A stretch of 64,000 nt of DNA from contig CAMFIE010000001.1 of assembly GCA_945952315.1 (NCBI GenBank), positions 186,001 to 250,000 of the forward strand, in the 5' to 3' direction. Positions 17,246 through 27,234 of this stretch are shown here, one piece after another. The translations under genes and the position numbers were made by a program. How positions within the stretch are numbered: position 1 is the first letter of the stretch; each line of letters begins with the position of its first letter. The notes under the pieces were generated by a model. The model was not told the DNA's origin, searched no databases, and saw nothing but the letters and a program-made list of their open reading frames with translations. This DNA comes from an uncultured Rhizobium sp. (GTDB lineage Bacteria > Pseudomonadota > Alphaproteobacteria > Rhizobiales > Rhizobiaceae).

Positions 17246-18862
17246 TCAATGGCTGCGCAGGCGGAAGCGCTGGATCTTGCCGGTCTGCGTCTTCGGCAGG
17301 GCATCGGTGAAGATGATCCGGCGTGGATATTTGTAAGGGGCGATCGTCATCTTCACGTGGTTCTGCAAAATGGTGATCGTTTCCGGCTCGGGCTTGTGTC
17401 CCGGAGCAAGCACCACATGCGCCTCGACGATCATGCCGCGCTCCTCGTCCGGGCTGCCGATGACCGCGCATTCGAGCACGGCCGGATGGGACAAAAGCGC
17501 TGCCTCCACTTCCGGACCGGCGATATTGTACCCGCTCGAGATGATCATGTCGTCAGAGCGGGCGGCGAAATGGAAATAGCCATCCTCGTCCTGCCAGAAA
17601 CTGTCGCCCGTGAGGTTCCAGCCATTTTTGACGTAATTCCTCTGCCGCTCGTCGTCGAGATAGCGGCAGCCGGTCGGACCGCGCACGGCAAGCCGTCCCA
17701 CCTCGCCGCGCGGCAACTCCTCGCCGCTTTCACTGACGATCCGCGCTTCGTAGCCTGTCACCGGCTTTCCGGTACAGGCGGGCTTGTGATCGTCAAAACG
17801 GTTGGTGATGAAAATATGCAGCATTTCGGTGGCACCGATGCCATCGAGCATCGGCTTTCCGGTCCGCGCCATCCACTCCTCATAGACGGGTGCGGGCAAG
17901 GTTTCGCCAGCCGACACCGCCGCCCGCAGCGAAGACAGGTCTGCCCCTTCCGCCATCGCCTTCAGCATGGCGCGATAGGCCGTTGGCGCGGTGAAGCAGA
18001 CGGTTGCCTTATACTCTTCGATGATGCCTACCATATTGGGGGGCGTTGCATGTTCAAGCAAGGTTGCGGCCGCCCCGAAGCGCAGCGGAAAAATCGCTAG
18101 TCCGCCGAGCCCGAAGGTGAAGGCAAGCGGCGGTGAACCGACGAAGACATCATCCGGCTGCACATTCAGCACTTCCCGTGCATAGCCATCGGCGATGATC
18201 AGGAGGTCACGGTGAAAATGCATGGTTGCCTTGGGCTCACCCGTCGTGCCCGAGGTGAAACCGAGCAAGGCCACGTCATCGCGGCCGGTCTGAGGTCCCT
18301 TGAATTTTACGGGCTTGGTCAGGGCCACCCGGTCCAGCTCGGCATCATGGTTCGATGTTCCGTCAAAACCGACGATGGTCTTGAGATAGGCGGAGGTGCG
18401 GCCGCATTCGGCCAGCTCGTCCATAAGCCGTGTATCACACAGCGCAAGCGAGATTTCCGCCTTGTTGACGATCTGGGCCAGTTCGCCTGCGCGCAGCATC
18501 GGCATGGTGTTGACAACGACCGCCCCCGCCTTGGTGGCGGCCAGCCAGCAGGCGACCATGGCCGGATTGTTGGCCGAGCGGATCAGCACCCGGTTGCCGG
18601 GTTTGACACCGTAATTTTCCACCAGCGCATGGGCAATGCGGTTCGACCAGTCGGTGAGTTCCTTGTAGGTCCGCTGGCGGCCGTTGCCGATCAGCGCCGT
18701 ATTGTCTCCAAAGCCGCGCGCAACCATTGCATCGGTGAGCTCGAAACCGGCATTCAGATAGTCCGGATAGTCGAAGCCGGTAAGCCTGATCTCCGGCCAG
18801 AGCGCCGACGGCGGCAGCCGGTCGCGCGAAAATGTATCACTATGTCCGCTGGGTCCCAGCAT
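17246..18862 (-). CDS. 2-aminobenzoate-CoA ligase-like AMP-forming aryl-CoA synthetase
   Basis: This 538-residue ANL-superfamily enzyme has the AMP-binding loop [15 protein letters not shown] (about residue 185), the A5 motif [12 protein letters not shown], the hinge aspartate region [18 protein letters not shown] and a catalytic lysine in KTQTGKIQR at the C-terminus. Size and motif spacing match the benzoate/2-aminobenzoate-CoA ligases. It activates an aromatic acid with ATP and CoA. The nearby fused flavoprotein monooxygenase/reductase makes anthranilate the best substrate guess. A strong GGAGGAGG site precedes the start. Confidence 0.87.
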   Translation of the reverse strand: MLGPSGHSDTFSRDRLPPSALWPEIRLTGFDYPDYLNAGFELTDAMVARGFGDNTALIGNGRQRTYKELTDWSNRIAHALVENYGVKPGNRVLIRSANNPAMVACWLAATKAGAVVVNTMPMLRAGELAQIVNKAEISLALCDTRLMDELAECGRTSAYLKTIVGFDGTSNHDAELDRVALTKPVKFKGPQTGRDDVALLGFTSGTTGEPKATMHFHRDLLIIADGYAREVLNVQPDDVFVGSPPLAFTFGLGGLAIFPLRFGAAATLLEHATPPNMVGIIEEYKATVCFTAPTAYRAMLKAMAEGADLSSLRAAVSAGETLPAPVYEEWMARTGKPMLDGIGATEMLHIFITNRFDDHKPACTGKPVTGYEARIVSESGEELPRGEVGRLAVRGPTGCRYLDDERQRNYVKNGWNLTGDSFWQDEDGYFHFAARSDDMIISSGYNIAGPEVEAALLSHPAVLECAVIGSPDEERGMIVEAHVVLAPGHKPEPETITILQNHVKMTIAPYKYPRRIIFTDALPKTQTGKIQRFRLRSH

Positions 18863-18903
18863 CGCTTCCTCCTCCATTGCAACCGATGCCCCTTGCCTTT
18901 CGG

Positions 18904-19299
18904 CTATTCGGGGATGACGGCGGTTGCCTCGATTTCCACTTTCGCGCGGTCCTCCACCAGCGCGACCACCTGAACCAGCGTCATGGCCGGGAAATTCTTG
19001 CCGATGATCTCCCGGTAGACGGCTCCGATTTCCCTCAGGCGTTCCAGATAGGCCTTCTTGTCGGTCACATACCAGGTGAGCCGCACGAGATGTTCAGGGC
19101 CAGCCTTGGCTTCTTTCAGCACCGCCACGATATTGCGAAGCGTCTGCTCCACCTGACCGACGAAATCGTCGGTCTCGAATTCCTGCTGCGCATTCCAGCC
19201 GATATGGCCACCGCAGTAGATGACGCGGCCGGATGCGGCGACGCCGTTGGCATATCCCTTTGCAGGCTTCCAGTGGGATGGGTGCAGGATTTCATGCAT
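18904..19299 (-). CDS. RidA/YjgF-family protein
   Basis: This 131-residue Rid-superfamily protein has SGRVIYCGGHIGWNAQ near the start, QVEQTLRNI, and a C-terminal EIEATAVIPE. Rid proteins hydrolyse reactive enamines and imines, and some homologues open amino-muconate-type intermediates. The conserved arginine of true RidA is not clearly present, so it is more likely one of the other Rid subfamilies. The start overlaps the thioesterase stop (TGATG). In this cluster it could release ammonia from an enamine intermediate of the aminated ring after ring reduction; that is inference. Confidence 0.85.
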   Translation of the reverse strand: MHEILHPSHWKPAKGYANGVAASGRVIYCGGHIGWNAQQEFETDDFVGQVEQTLRNIVAVLKEAKAGPEHLVRLTWYVTDKKAYLERLREIGAVYREIIGKNFPAMTLVQVVALVEDRAKVEIEATAVIPE

Positions 19300-19712
19300 C
19301 ACGTCGCGGTCTCCCTGTATGTTTCAATGCGTTGACGGATAGGATCGGGCCAGGATGCGGCCTTCATGTTTTCGGTCCAGACCACGGTAATCCGGGCTTC
19401 AAGGCGCGGCTCCTTGCGACAGGAACCGGCAATCAGGAGGCTCAGTGACGACCCGCCGAGGCGTTCCACATCGAGCGCAAATTCCACCTGATCACCGAGC
19501 CGTGAAGGGGCGAGAAACTGCGCCGAGAGCGAAACGGCAGGCACTGCATTGCCCTTTCCCTCGAGATGAATGCGGGCAAAGGAATAGCCAGCCACATCGG
19601 CAAAATAGTTTTCGATCACCGAATTGATCAGCTCGAAATAGCGCGGATAAAAGACGATGCCTGCCGGATCACAATGATTGAACTCGATCTGGTATGTGCG
19701 GCGGTACTGCAT
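19299..19712 (-). CDS. Hotdog-fold acyl-CoA thioesterase (4-hydroxybenzoyl-CoA thioesterase type)
   Basis: The 137-residue protein has the hotdog-fold active-site pattern near its N-terminus: EFNHCDPAGIVFYPRYFELINSV, where the aspartate of CDPAGIVFYPRY is the catalytic residue in 4-hydroxybenzoyl-CoA thioesterases. It may rescue trapped CoA by hydrolysing dead-end aryl-CoA esters. The start is coupled (TGATG) to the acyl-CoA dehydrogenase stop, and the end is coupled to the RidA gene. Confidence 0.88.
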   Translation of the reverse strand: MQYRRTYQIEFNHCDPAGIVFYPRYFELINSVIENYFADVAGYSFARIHLEGKGNAVPAVSLSAQFLAPSRLGDQVEFALDVERLGGSSLSLLIAGSCRKEPRLEARITVVWTENMKAASWPDPIRQRIETYRETAT

Positions 19713-20845
19713 CACAGCAGGCTCCGTGCAATGATCACGCGCTGTACGTCGGATGCACCTTCATAGATGCGAAGCGCCCGTATTTCCCGGTAGAGCTGTT
19801 CCACCACCATGCCGGAACGCACGCCGTCGCCGCCATGCAGCTGAACGGCCATGTCGATGACCCGTTGGGCCATCTCGGTCGCATGCAGCTTTGCCATCGC
19901 CGCCTCGCGACTGATGCGCGATGCCCCCTGGTCCTTGGTCCAGGCGGCACGATAGACAAGCAGGGCGGCTGTGTCGATTTCGAGCGCCATATCGGCAATA
20001 TGGCCCTGAACGAGCTGCAGGTCTGAAAGGGGAGCGCCCTGAATGGTGCGCGCACGCACCCTTGCAAGCGCCTCGTCCAGCCCGCGCCGCGCCATGCCAA
20101 GGGCTGCAGCGCCAACCGTCGGGCGAAAAATATCCAGCACAGACATCGCTATCTTGAAGCCGTCACCCGCCTTGCCGATCAGGGCGGCGGCGGGCAGCTT
20201 CACATCCCGGAAACTCAGCCTTGCCAACGGATGCGGTGCAATCACCTCGATCCGCTCGGCGACCGAAAGCCCGGGCGTATCGGCGGGCACCAGAAAGGCG
20301 GAAAGCCCCCTTGCACCGGGCGCTTCGCCGGTGCGGGCAAAGACGACATAGATATCGGCGATGCCTCCGTTGGAAATATATGTCTTTTCACCATTGAGCA
20401 CATAGCCCTCGGGCGTCGCGTCGGCCGTCATCGTGCTCGCTGCCACATCCGAGCCGGAACCCGGTTCCGTCAGCGCGAAGCCGGAAATCGCAGTGCCTTT
20501 TGTGGTCTTCTTCAGCCATTCCTTCTGGTCGCTGGTGCCAAAAAGGGTGATGGCCCCCATGCCGAGCCCCTGCATCGCAAAGGCAAAATCGGCAAGTGCA
20601 TCATGGCGGGCAAGCGTTTCGCGGATCAGGCAAAGGCTGCGCACATCCAGCGGATTGGCGGCATCGCCGCTGCTATGGGTCAAAAAACCGGCTTCACCGA
20701 GCATCCGCACCAGCTTGCGGCAGGCCTCATCGACATCGTGATGGTCAACGGGTAGGTGGTTCGCGCACCAATGCTCGAGCCGATCTGCCAGATCACGGTG
20801 GCGCTCTTCAAAGAAGGGCCAGTGGAGAAAGGACGTGTCGGCCAT
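19712..20845 (-). CDS. Acyl-CoA dehydrogenase
   Basis: This 377-residue FAD enzyme has the acyl-CoA dehydrogenase signatures [16 protein letters not shown] (about residue 120), [17 protein letters not shown] and [11 protein letters not shown], plus the C-terminal catalytic glutamate in [11 protein letters not shown]. It introduces a trans-2 double bond into an acyl-CoA, here presumably in the lower, beta-oxidation-like part of the 2-aminobenzoyl-CoA route. The start follows the enoyl-CoA hydratase stop by one base, with AAGGAAAC eight bases before it. Confidence 0.92.
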   Translation of the reverse strand: MADTSFLHWPFFEERHRDLADRLEHWCANHLPVDHHDVDEACRKLVRMLGEAGFLTHSSGDAANPLDVRSLCLIRETLARHDALADFAFAMQGLGMGAITLFGTSDQKEWLKKTTKGTAISGFALTEPGSGSDVAASTMTADATPEGYVLNGEKTYISNGGIADIYVVFARTGEAPGARGLSAFLVPADTPGLSVAERIEVIAPHPLARLSFRDVKLPAAALIGKAGDGFKIAMSVLDIFRPTVGAAALGMARRGLDEALARVRARTIQGAPLSDLQLVQGHIADMALEIDTAALLVYRAAWTKDQGASRISREAAMAKLHATEMAQRVIDMAVQLHGGDGVRSGMVVEQLYREIRALRIYEGASDVQRVIIARSLL

Positions 20846-20846
20846 T

Positions 20847-21659
20847 TCAGTTTCCTTCGAAAACCGGGCGCTGCTTGGCGACAAAAGCCTTGTAGGCGCG
20901 TTCGAAATCCCGGGTTTGCATGCAGATGGCCTGCGCCTGCGCTTCCGCTTCGATCGCCTGTTCGAGGCCCATGTTCCATTCCTGGTTCAGCTGGGTCTTG
21001 GTCATGCCATGCGCAAAGGTCGGTCCATCGGCCAGACGCCGCGCAAGGGTGATGGCTTCCTCCTCAAGGCTGTCGGCCGCGTGAAGCGCGTTCCAGAAAC
21101 CCCAGCGCTCGCCTTCGGCGGCCGACATGGTCCGCCCGGTATAGAGAAGCTCTGCGGCGCGACCCTGTCCGATGATGCGCGGAAGCATGGCGCAAGCCCC
21201 CATGTCGCAACCGGCAAGACCGACGCGGGTAAACAGGAAGGCGGTTTTCGCCTCCGGTGTTGCCAGTCTCATATCCGCGGCCATGGCGATGATTGCGCCG
21301 GCACCCACGCACACACCGTCCACCGCCGCGATGATCGGCTTGCCGCAGGCGATCATCGCCTTGACCAGCTCACCGGTCATCCGCGTGAAGGCGAGGAGGT
21401 CCTTCATGCTGCGACCGATCAACGGCCCGATAATGTCATGCACATCGCCACCAGAGCAGAAATTGCCCTGATTGGAGGCAAACACAACCACGTCCACATC
21501 ATCTGCCAGCGCAAGCGAGCGGAAGAACTGGCTGAGTTCCGCGTAGCTTTCGAAGGTCAGCGGGTTCTTGCGTTCTGGTCGCGCCAGCCGCACCACGCCC
21601 ACCTTGGCCTCGACCGACCAGAGAAAATGCTGCGGCCTGAATGTCTTCATTTCGGTCAT
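20847..21659 (-). CDS. Enoyl-CoA hydratase family protein of the aminobenzoyl-CoA cluster
   Basis: This 270-residue crotonase-fold enzyme has the oxyanion segment [13 protein letters not shown] near residue 70 and [19 protein letters not shown]. It differs from ordinary hydratases in its longer middle segment ([21 protein letters not shown]), as in the homologue found in 2-aminobenzoyl-CoA clusters. Its start overlaps the MarR stop (ATGA). It probably handles a cyclic or ring-opened CoA intermediate; the exact reaction is not readable. Confidence 0.85.
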   Translation of the reverse strand: MTEMKTFRPQHFLWSVEAKVGVVRLARPERKNPLTFESYAELSQFFRSLALADDVDVVVFASNQGNFCSGGDVHDIIGPLIGRSMKDLLAFTRMTGELVKAMIACGKPIIAAVDGVCVGAGAIIAMAADMRLATPEAKTAFLFTRVGLAGCDMGACAMLPRIIGQGRAAELLYTGRTMSAAEGERWGFWNALHAADSLEEEAITLARRLADGPTFAHGMTKTQLNQEWNMGLEQAIEAEAQAQAICMQTRDFERAYKAFVAKQRPVFEGN

Positions 21660-22096
21660 TTGCGGTCTTTCTTGCCGATACGTTTCAAAATGGCGATCAG
21701 GGTTTCGACATCGCCATCATCCATGTCGTCGAATTCTTCTGCGAGGTCCCGCTCGTGATCTTCTGCCCAGACGCGAAAGGTTGCGCGGCCCTTCTCCGTG
21801 AGCGAAACATGCACGCTGCGGCGGTCATGAGCGGGCACATCGCGGGAGACCAGATCCTCCTGGATCAACCGGTCGACCACTGCCGTGGCATTGCCGTTCG
21901 AGATCAGCAGCATGCGACTGAGTTCGGTCATCATCATGCCATCCGGGCGGCGATAGAGGGCGGCCATGACGTCAAAGCGGGGCAGCGTCGTCTGGTGATG
22001 AACGCGCAGATGCTCTCGCAACCGGTTTTCCGTGCGGCGCGCCACGCGCAACAGCTGGATCCACATGCGCAGGCGCTGTTTCGAACGATCCGACAT
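21656..22096 (-). CDS. MarR-family transcriptional regulator
   Basis: This 146-residue winged-helix protein has the MarR core: [48 protein letters not shown] (recognition helix around residues 62-80), then the wing [13 protein letters not shown]. MarR proteins in aromatic-acid clusters usually respond to the aryl-CoA intermediate. It is encoded inside the operon and probably binds the palindrome at 25183-25198 in the divergent promoter; the site assignment is inferred. The start at 22096 uses GGGGAGA at the end of the SDR gene. Confidence 0.9.
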   Translation of the reverse strand: MSDRSKQRLRMWIQLLRVARRTENRLREHLRVHHQTTLPRFDVMAALYRRPDGMMMTELSRMLLISNGNATAVVDRLIQEDLVSRDVPAHDRRSVHVSLTEKGRATFRVWAEDHERDLAEEFDDMDDGDVETLIAILKRIGKKDRK

Positions 22097-22101
22097 CCGG
22101 C

Positions 22102-22857
22102 TCAGATCTCCCCGCCGGATATCGAGATCGCCTGTCCATTGATGCCTTCGGCACCGGGCGCGCAAAGCCACAGGGCCGTCGCCGAGACTTCAGACGGTTG
22201 AAACAGCCGGTTCTGCGGGCTCATGGATTCGAGAGCAGCCCGGGCTGCCTCGGGTGTACGCCCGGTCTTTTCGCAGATGTTGCGAATGGTTTCCTCGGTC
22301 ATTGGCGTATCGAGAAAGCCGGGACAGATCGCGTTGACCGTTACCGGGGACTTTGCCACTTCCAGCGCGAGCGAACGCACCATGCCGACGACGCCGTGCT
22401 TTGCGGCGGCATAGGGGGCGATTTTCGCATAGCCTTTCAGACCCGCGGTCGAGGCAATCGCAATCAGTCGCCCCCAGCTGGAAAACTGCGCAAGCCCTTC
22501 CTTGAAGGTCAGGAAGACACCGGTGAGATTGACCGCCAGCATCGCATCCCACTGCTTGAGCGTCGTGCGGCCAAAGGGAGCTGAATCGGCAGCGCCCGCA
22601 TTGGCAATCACGATGTCGCAAGGCCCGGCGGTTGCAAAGAGGGCGCGCACCGAAACCTCGTCGGTGATATCGGCAAGGGCAAATCGAATGTTTTTCGAGT
22701 GGGCGGCGACCTCGCGCAGCGGCGCTTCGCGGCGTCCGGAAATTACCACTTCGGCGCCTGCATCCGCAAAGGAGCGGGCGAGATCGGCACCAACGCCCGT
22801 GCCGCCGCCGGTGACGAGAACCCGCTTGCCCTGGAATTGGTCGGTTGAACCGGTCAT
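22102..22857 (-). CDS. Short-chain dehydrogenase/reductase
   Basis: The protein is a 251-residue classical SDR with the cofactor motif [20 protein letters not shown], the catalytic serine in IASTAGLKG, the YAAAKHG tyrosine/lysine pair and a C-terminal [13 protein letters not shown]. It likely oxidises or reduces a 3-hydroxyacyl-type intermediate. The start overlaps the fused flavoprotein stop (ATGA); the longer upstream frame only runs inside that gene. Confidence 0.92.
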   Translation of the reverse strand: MTGSTDQFQGKRVLVTGGGTGVGADLARSFADAGAEVVISGRREAPLREVAAHSKNIRFALADITDEVSVRALFATAGPCDIVIANAGAADSAPFGRTTLKQWDAMLAVNLTGVFLTFKEGLAQFSSWGRLIAIASTAGLKGYAKIAPYAAAKHGVVGMVRSLALEVAKSPVTVNAICPGFLDTPMTEETIRNICEKTGRTPEAARAALESMSPQNRLFQPSEVSATALWLCAPGAEGINGQAISISGGEI

Positions 22858-25139
22858 ACGCGCACCGCCTCCTGTGTCTTTTGCCGCAGGCGATAGGCCT
22901 GATCCCGCCCGGCGCGATAGGGGAGCGGCCACTCGGCGGCCTCATCCCCAAGGGCAACCGCCGCATGCAGGGTCCAGTAGGGATCCGACAGATGGGGACG
23001 CGCGAGGCAGACGAGATCGGCGCGGCCTGCCATCAGGATGGAATTGGCATGATCCGGTTCGTAGATATTGCCGACCGCCATGGTCGCGACCTTCAGCTCG
23101 TTGCGGATCCGGTCGGAGAAGGGTGTCTGGAACATGCGTCCATAGACCGGTTTTGCCTCTGTCGAAGTCTGGCCGGCGGAGACGTCGATGATATCGGCTC
23201 CGGCCTTGACGAAGAGGCGGGCGATTTCGACGGCTTCTTCGGGCGTCACGCCCTGCTCGCCGACCCAGTCGGTTGCGGAAATGCGTACCGACATCGGCTT
23301 CGTCTTGCCCCAGGCCTTGCGCATGGCGGTAAAGACTTCAAGCGGATAGCGCATGCGGTTTTCAAGCGAGCCGCCATAGTCATCCATGCGCCGGTTGGAC
23401 AGCGGCGAGATGAAGGAGGAAATGAGATAGCCGTGGGCAGCATGCAGTTCGATCATGTCGAAACCTGCACGTTTTACCATTTTCGTCGCCGCCACGAACT
23501 GATCCCGGACCAGATCCATATCCTCGCGTGTCATGGCTTTGGGAACCTGATTGCCCGGCGACCAGGCGATTGCGGACGCCGACAGAAGCGGCCAGTTCCC
23601 GTCCTTCAGCGGATGATCCGCCTCTTCCCAGCCGAGCTGGGTTGATCCCTTGCGCCCGGAATGGCCGATCTGGCAGCAGATTTTGGCGCTCGTTTCCCGG
23701 TGAACGAAATCCACCAGCCGCTTCCAGGCGGCTGCATGCGCGGGCTTGTAGAGACCGGGACAGCCGGGCGTGATGCGCCCTTCCGGTGAAACGCAGGTCA
23801 TTTCCGTATAGACCAGTCCGGCACCGCCCTTCGCCCGTTCGGCATAATGCACGAAATGCCAGTCATTGGGTGTGCCGTCCACTGCCTTGTACTGGGCCAT
23901 CGGCGAGACAACGATGCGGTTTGACAGTGTCATGTCACGCAGCTGGTAGGGGGCAAACATCGGCGCGTGACCCGGCTTGCCGCCGGCTTGCGCCTGGAAC
24001 CAGTCTTCGGCCCCACGCAGCCATTCGGCATCGCGCAGTCTCAGGTTTTCATGCGAAATCCGCTGGCTGCGTGTCAGCAGCGAATAGGCAAGCTGCTGCG
24101 GCGGCATGTCGAGGTAGCGCTCGACCTGTTCGAACCATTCAAGCGAATTGCGCGCGGCCGATTGCAGGCGCAGCACCTCGATCCGCCGCTCCTCCTGATA
24201 GCGCTCGAAGGCTTCGGCCATGCTGGGCTCGGAATGCAGATAGTCGGCCAGAGCAATCGCGCTGTCGAAGGCAAGGCGCGATCCGGAGCCGATGGAGTAA
24301 TGGCCCGTTGCAGCCGCATCTCCCATCAGAACGACATTTTCATGGTACCATTTTTCGCAGATCACCCGCGGAAACTGCATCCACACGGCCGAGCCGCGCA
24401 GATGGGCGGCATTGGAAATCAGGTCGTGACCGCCGAGGTGCTTTTCGAAAATCTTGCGGCAGGTTTCCACCGTCTCCTCCTTGGACATCGAGGCAAAGCC
24501 CCATTTGTCCCAGGTCTCCGGCATGCAATCGACGATGAAGGTCGCGGTCTCGCTATCAAACTGGTAGACATGTGCCCAGAACCAGCCGTGCGGTGTTTCC
24601 TCGAAGATGAAGGTGAAGGCGTCATCGAACTTCTGCTTGGTCCCAAGCCAGATGAATTTCACCTGCCTGAGGTCGATATCCGGCTTGAAAACAGGTTCGT
24701 ATTCCTTGCGGACCAATGAGTTGATCCCGTCGCAGCCGACGACCAGATCATACTGCCTGCGATAGTCCTCCGCCGAGCGGAACTCGGTCTCGAACTGAAG
24801 GTTGACGCCGAGTTCCCGTGCCCGGTCCTGAAGGATCAGCAGCATCTTCATGCGGCCGATCCCGGCAAAGCCGTGCCCGCCGGAGACGATGCGCGAGCCC
24901 TTGTGGACAACGGCGATATCATCCCAGTAGGCAAAGTGGTTGCGGATCGCATCCGTGCTTTTCGGATCGTTCTTCTGCATCCGCGACAGGGCATCGTCGG
25001 AGAGCACGACGCCCCAGCCAAAGGTGTCGTTGTGGCGGTTGCGCTCGATCACTGTCACCTCGTGAGCCGGATCGCGCAGTTTCATCGAAATCGCGAAATA
25101 GAGGCCCGCAGGCCCCCCGCCAAGACATAATACCTTCAT
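22854..25139 (-). CDS. 2-aminobenzoyl-CoA monooxygenase/reductase-like bifunctional flavoprotein
   Basis: This 761-residue fusion protein has a phenol-hydroxylase-type FAD monooxygenase (residues 1 to about 375: [45 protein letters not shown]). This is joined to an old-yellow-enzyme flavin reductase (about 395-750: [41 protein letters not shown]). This exact domain order is that of the Azoarcus enzyme which hydroxylates and reduces anthraniloyl-CoA to 2-amino-5-oxocyclohex-1-ene-1-carbonyl-CoA; salicylyl-CoA 5-hydroxylases share the layout. The gene heads the minus-strand operon behind a palindromic operator, with GGAGATGG before the ATG. The adjacent CoA ligase and tryptophan dioxygenase favour the anthranilate assignment. 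Confidence 0.9.
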   Translation of the reverse strand: MKVLCLGGGPAGLYFAISMKLRDPAHEVTVIERNRHNDTFGWGVVLSDDALSRMQKNDPKSTDAIRNHFAYWDDIAVVHKGSRIVSGGHGFAGIGRMKMLLILQDRARELGVNLQFETEFRSAEDYRRQYDLVVGCDGINSLVRKEYEPVFKPDIDLRQVKFIWLGTKQKFDDAFTFIFEETPHGWFWAHVYQFDSETATFIVDCMPETWDKWGFASMSKEETVETCRKIFEKHLGGHDLISNAAHLRGSAVWMQFPRVICEKWYHENVVLMGDAAATGHYSIGSGSRLAFDSAIALADYLHSEPSMAEAFERYQEERRIEVLRLQSAARNSLEWFEQVERYLDMPPQQLAYSLLTRSQRISHENLRLRDAEWLRGAEDWFQAQAGGKPGHAPMFAPYQLRDMTLSNRIVVSPMAQYKAVDGTPNDWHFVHYAERAKGGAGLVYTEMTCVSPEGRITPGCPGLYKPAHAAAWKRLVDFVHRETSAKICCQIGHSGRKGSTQLGWEEADHPLKDGNWPLLSASAIAWSPGNQVPKAMTREDMDLVRDQFVAATKMVKRAGFDMIELHAAHGYLISSFISPLSNRRMDDYGGSLENRMRYPLEVFTAMRKAWGKTKPMSVRISATDWVGEQGVTPEEAVEIARLFVKAGADIIDVSAGQTSTEAKPVYGRMFQTPFSDRIRNELKVATMAVGNIYEPDHANSILMAGRADLVCLARPHLSDPYWTLHAAVALGDEAAEWPLPYRAGRDQAYRLRQKTQEAVRV

Positions 25140-25179
25140 GGTCCATCTCCTTGAAGCGGCCAGTGTGCCACGATTCCGG

Positions 25180-25209
25180 ATTATTTCAAGCTTGAAATTT
25201 CAAATTCAA
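25180..25209 (-). promoter_or_regulatory. Probable promoter and operator of the aminobenzoyl-CoA operon
   Basis: On the minus strand TTGAAT (25209-25204) and AATAAT (25185-25180) are 18 bases apart. A perfect 16-bp palindrome, ATTTCAAGCTTGAAAT (25183-25198), fills the spacer and touches the -10 box. It sits between two divergent gene sets, so one bound dimer could control both. The size and symmetry fit a MarR site; the regulator at 21656-22096 is the obvious candidate. Confidence 0.65.
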
Positions 25210-25250
25210 AATTCTTGCCAGAGGCGTTTTTTTCCGCAATCATGCGGGTC

Positions 25251-26009
25251 ATGAGCGACCTGATCATCGAGACGCGGTCCGGCTGGACCCAGATAACCCT
25301 CAACCGACCCGAACGGCGCAATGCGCTGAACACGGCCCTGCTTGGCAATCTGGCCGAGACATTTCGCGTGCTGGCGCTGGATGATGGATGCCGTGCGGTG
25401 CTGCTTGCCGGTGCTGGCGGGCATTTTGCCGCCGGTGCCGACATTGGCGAAATCGAGCACAAGACCCGGAGCGAAGGCGAAGCCGATCCCCGCAAGGCCC
25501 ACTGGGCCTCCATCCGCGCCTTTCCGAAGCCGATGATTGCAGCGGTGGATGGCTTTTGTCTCGGTGGCGGTTTCGAGCTTGCCCTGATGGCCGACATGAT
25601 CGTTGCGGGAGAAACGGCCCGCTTCGGTCTCCCCGAGACAGGGCTTGGCCTTATTCCGGGTGCAGGCGGTGGCCAGCGTCTTCTGGCGCTGGCAGGCCGC
25701 GCCCGGGCCTCCCGCATGGTTCTGCTGGGCGAAATCATAGATGCCCGGCTGGCCGAGAGCTGGGGGCTGGTCGGCTGGTTAGTAGAGGGATCGGCGCTTC
25801 CGGAAGCGGAACGGCTGGCAGATCTTGTGGCGAAACGGGCGCCACTTGCGCTCGCTGCCGCAAAGGCGGCCCTTGTGGCGGGAGAAGAGGATCCGGGTTC
25901 GCTTGACCGGGAGCGCGCATTGTTCGAGCGTCTTCTCGACAGTGCGGACAAGGTTGAGGGCATAGCAGCCTTTCGCAGCAAGAGACAGGCGGAGTTCAGC
26001 GGCAAATGA
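25251..26009 (+). CDS. Enoyl-CoA hydratase
   Basis: This 252-residue crotonase-fold protein has LNRPERRNALNTALL near residue 17, AGGHFAAGADIGE and GFCLGGGFELALMADMIVA. It also has both glutamate regions of hydratases (the E of GGGFELA and PETGLGLIPGAGG). It opens the plus-strand operon divergent from the aminobenzoyl-CoA operon. ATGs at 25242 and 25251 are both possible and neither has a strong ribosome site; the latter gives the usual family N-terminus. Confidence 0.88.
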   Translation: MSDLIIETRSGWTQITLNRPERRNALNTALLGNLAETFRVLALDDGCRAVLLAGAGGHFAAGADIGEIEHKTRSEGEADPRKAHWASIRAFPKPMIAAVDGFCLGGGFELALMADMIVAGETARFGLPETGLGLIPGAGGGQRLLALAGRARASRMVLLGEIIDARLAESWGLVGWLVEGSALPEAERLADLVAKRAPLALAAAKAALVAGEEDPGSLDRERALFERLLDSADKVEGIAAFRSKRQAEFSGK

Positions 26010-27133
26010 CAAAACCGGTTATCGGTATCGTCGGTCTCGGGGCGATGGGGCTGGGTATTGCGGAAGCCTTTGCGCAGGCGGGGCATCCTGTGATTGCAAC
26101 CGACAGCTTTCCAACGGCGCTCGAGACGGCAAGAGACAGGCTGACCGATGCGCTTGCGCTGAAGGTTGCAAACGGCAGGATGTCCGTGGACGAGAGGGAC
26201 GCCATTCTTGCGCATGTCACCGTCAGCCCCTCTCTCGACGCCTTTCCGTCAGCCGCATTGGTGATCGAGGCGATCGCCGAACAGCTTGACGCGAAACGGG
26301 CGCTTTTCGAAACGCTGGAAGCAATCGTTTCGCCTGAAACGATCCTTGCAACGAACACATCGTCGCTGTCGGTTGCCGCGATCATGCAAGGTCTCCGTCA
26401 CAAAGGGCGAGGCCTTGGCCTGCATTTCTTCAATCCGGCCCCGGTGATGAAGCTGGTGGAGCTTGTTCTGCCGGACGGCGTGGCGGAGGAGGCGGTGCAA
26501 AACGCCCGCACGATCGTCAGCGGCATTGGCAAAACCGTCATCGCCTGCCGGGATACACCGGGATTTATCGTCAATCGTTGTGCACGGCCCTTCTATGGCG
26601 AGGCGCTGGCGCTCCTGGAGGAGGGACACAGCGCATCCGATATCGACGCCGCCCTATTGGCAGCCGGCTACCGGCTTGGACCTCTTAGCCTGATTGATCT
26701 CGTTGGTGCGGATATCAATCTGGCTGCAACGGAAAGCCTGTTTGCCGCGATGGACGCGCATCCGCGCTATCATGTCTTTGCCCCGCTGCGGCGCGCCGTG
26801 TCGGAAGGCCGACTTGGACGAAAGGCCGGTCGCGGCTTTCTCTTTCCGGAAAAACCTGGCACCGCTCCGCAGGATGCAGAAGATATCGTCTTGAGGATCG
26901 AGGCCATGCTCGCGAATGAGGCGGCAAGCCTGAGTAGCGAATGCCACATTGCGCCTGATGATATCGATACGGCGATGAAGCTGGGCCTCAATTTCCCGCG
27001 TGGCCCCTTCGAATCGGCGCGGCAAAAAGGCCCGGCCCGTCTCGTCCAGACTCTGCACGCCCTTGAAGCGGCGGCTCCAGCCTCTCTGAAGAAGCGCTAT
27101 CAGGTCCAGCCGATGCTTGCAGCCCTGCGTTGA
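26006..27133 (+). CDS. 3-hydroxyacyl-CoA dehydrogenase
   Basis: This 375-residue NAD-dependent enzyme has the Rossmann motif IVGLGAMGLGIAEAFAQAG, the catalytic region IEAIAEQLDAK, NTSSLSVAAI, LGLHFFNPAPVMKLVE with the active-site histidine, and DTPGFIVNRCARPFYGEAL. After the usual domain of about 280 residues there is an extra C-terminal part (about 295-375) that repeats the second dehydrogenase domain, as in PaaH-type enzymes. The start overlaps the hydratase stop (ATGA). Hydratase plus dehydrogenase form the two middle steps of beta-oxidation of the ring-opened CoA ester. Confidence 0.93.
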   Translation: MTKPVIGIVGLGAMGLGIAEAFAQAGHPVIATDSFPTALETARDRLTDALALKVANGRMSVDERDAILAHVTVSPSLDAFPSAALVIEAIAEQLDAKRALFETLEAIVSPETILATNTSSLSVAAIMQGLRHKGRGLGLHFFNPAPVMKLVELVLPDGVAEEAVQNARTIVSGIGKTVIACRDTPGFIVNRCARPFYGEALALLEEGHSASDIDAALLAAGYRLGPLSLIDLVGADINLAATESLFAAMDAHPRYHVFAPLRRAVSEGRLGRKAGRGFLFPEKPGTAPQDAEDIVLRIEAMLANEAASLSSECHIAPDDIDTAMKLGLNFPRGPFESARQKGPARLVQTLHALEAAAPASLKKRYQVQPMLAALR

Positions 27134-27234
27134 TCCCGCACCATTTACGATGGAACAAAATTTTTATAATTCATAACTTACATTGGCACTCTGATCTCGC
27201 CGCACGTTGCGCGCGAGCCTTACGTGAGCCTTTG

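Noticed and set aside
19299..21659. Kynureninase hidden among the aminobenzoyl-CoA genes
   Set aside because: All genes in the cluster were accounted for. None has a pyridoxal-phosphate lysine motif or the expected length of about 400 residues for kynureninase.
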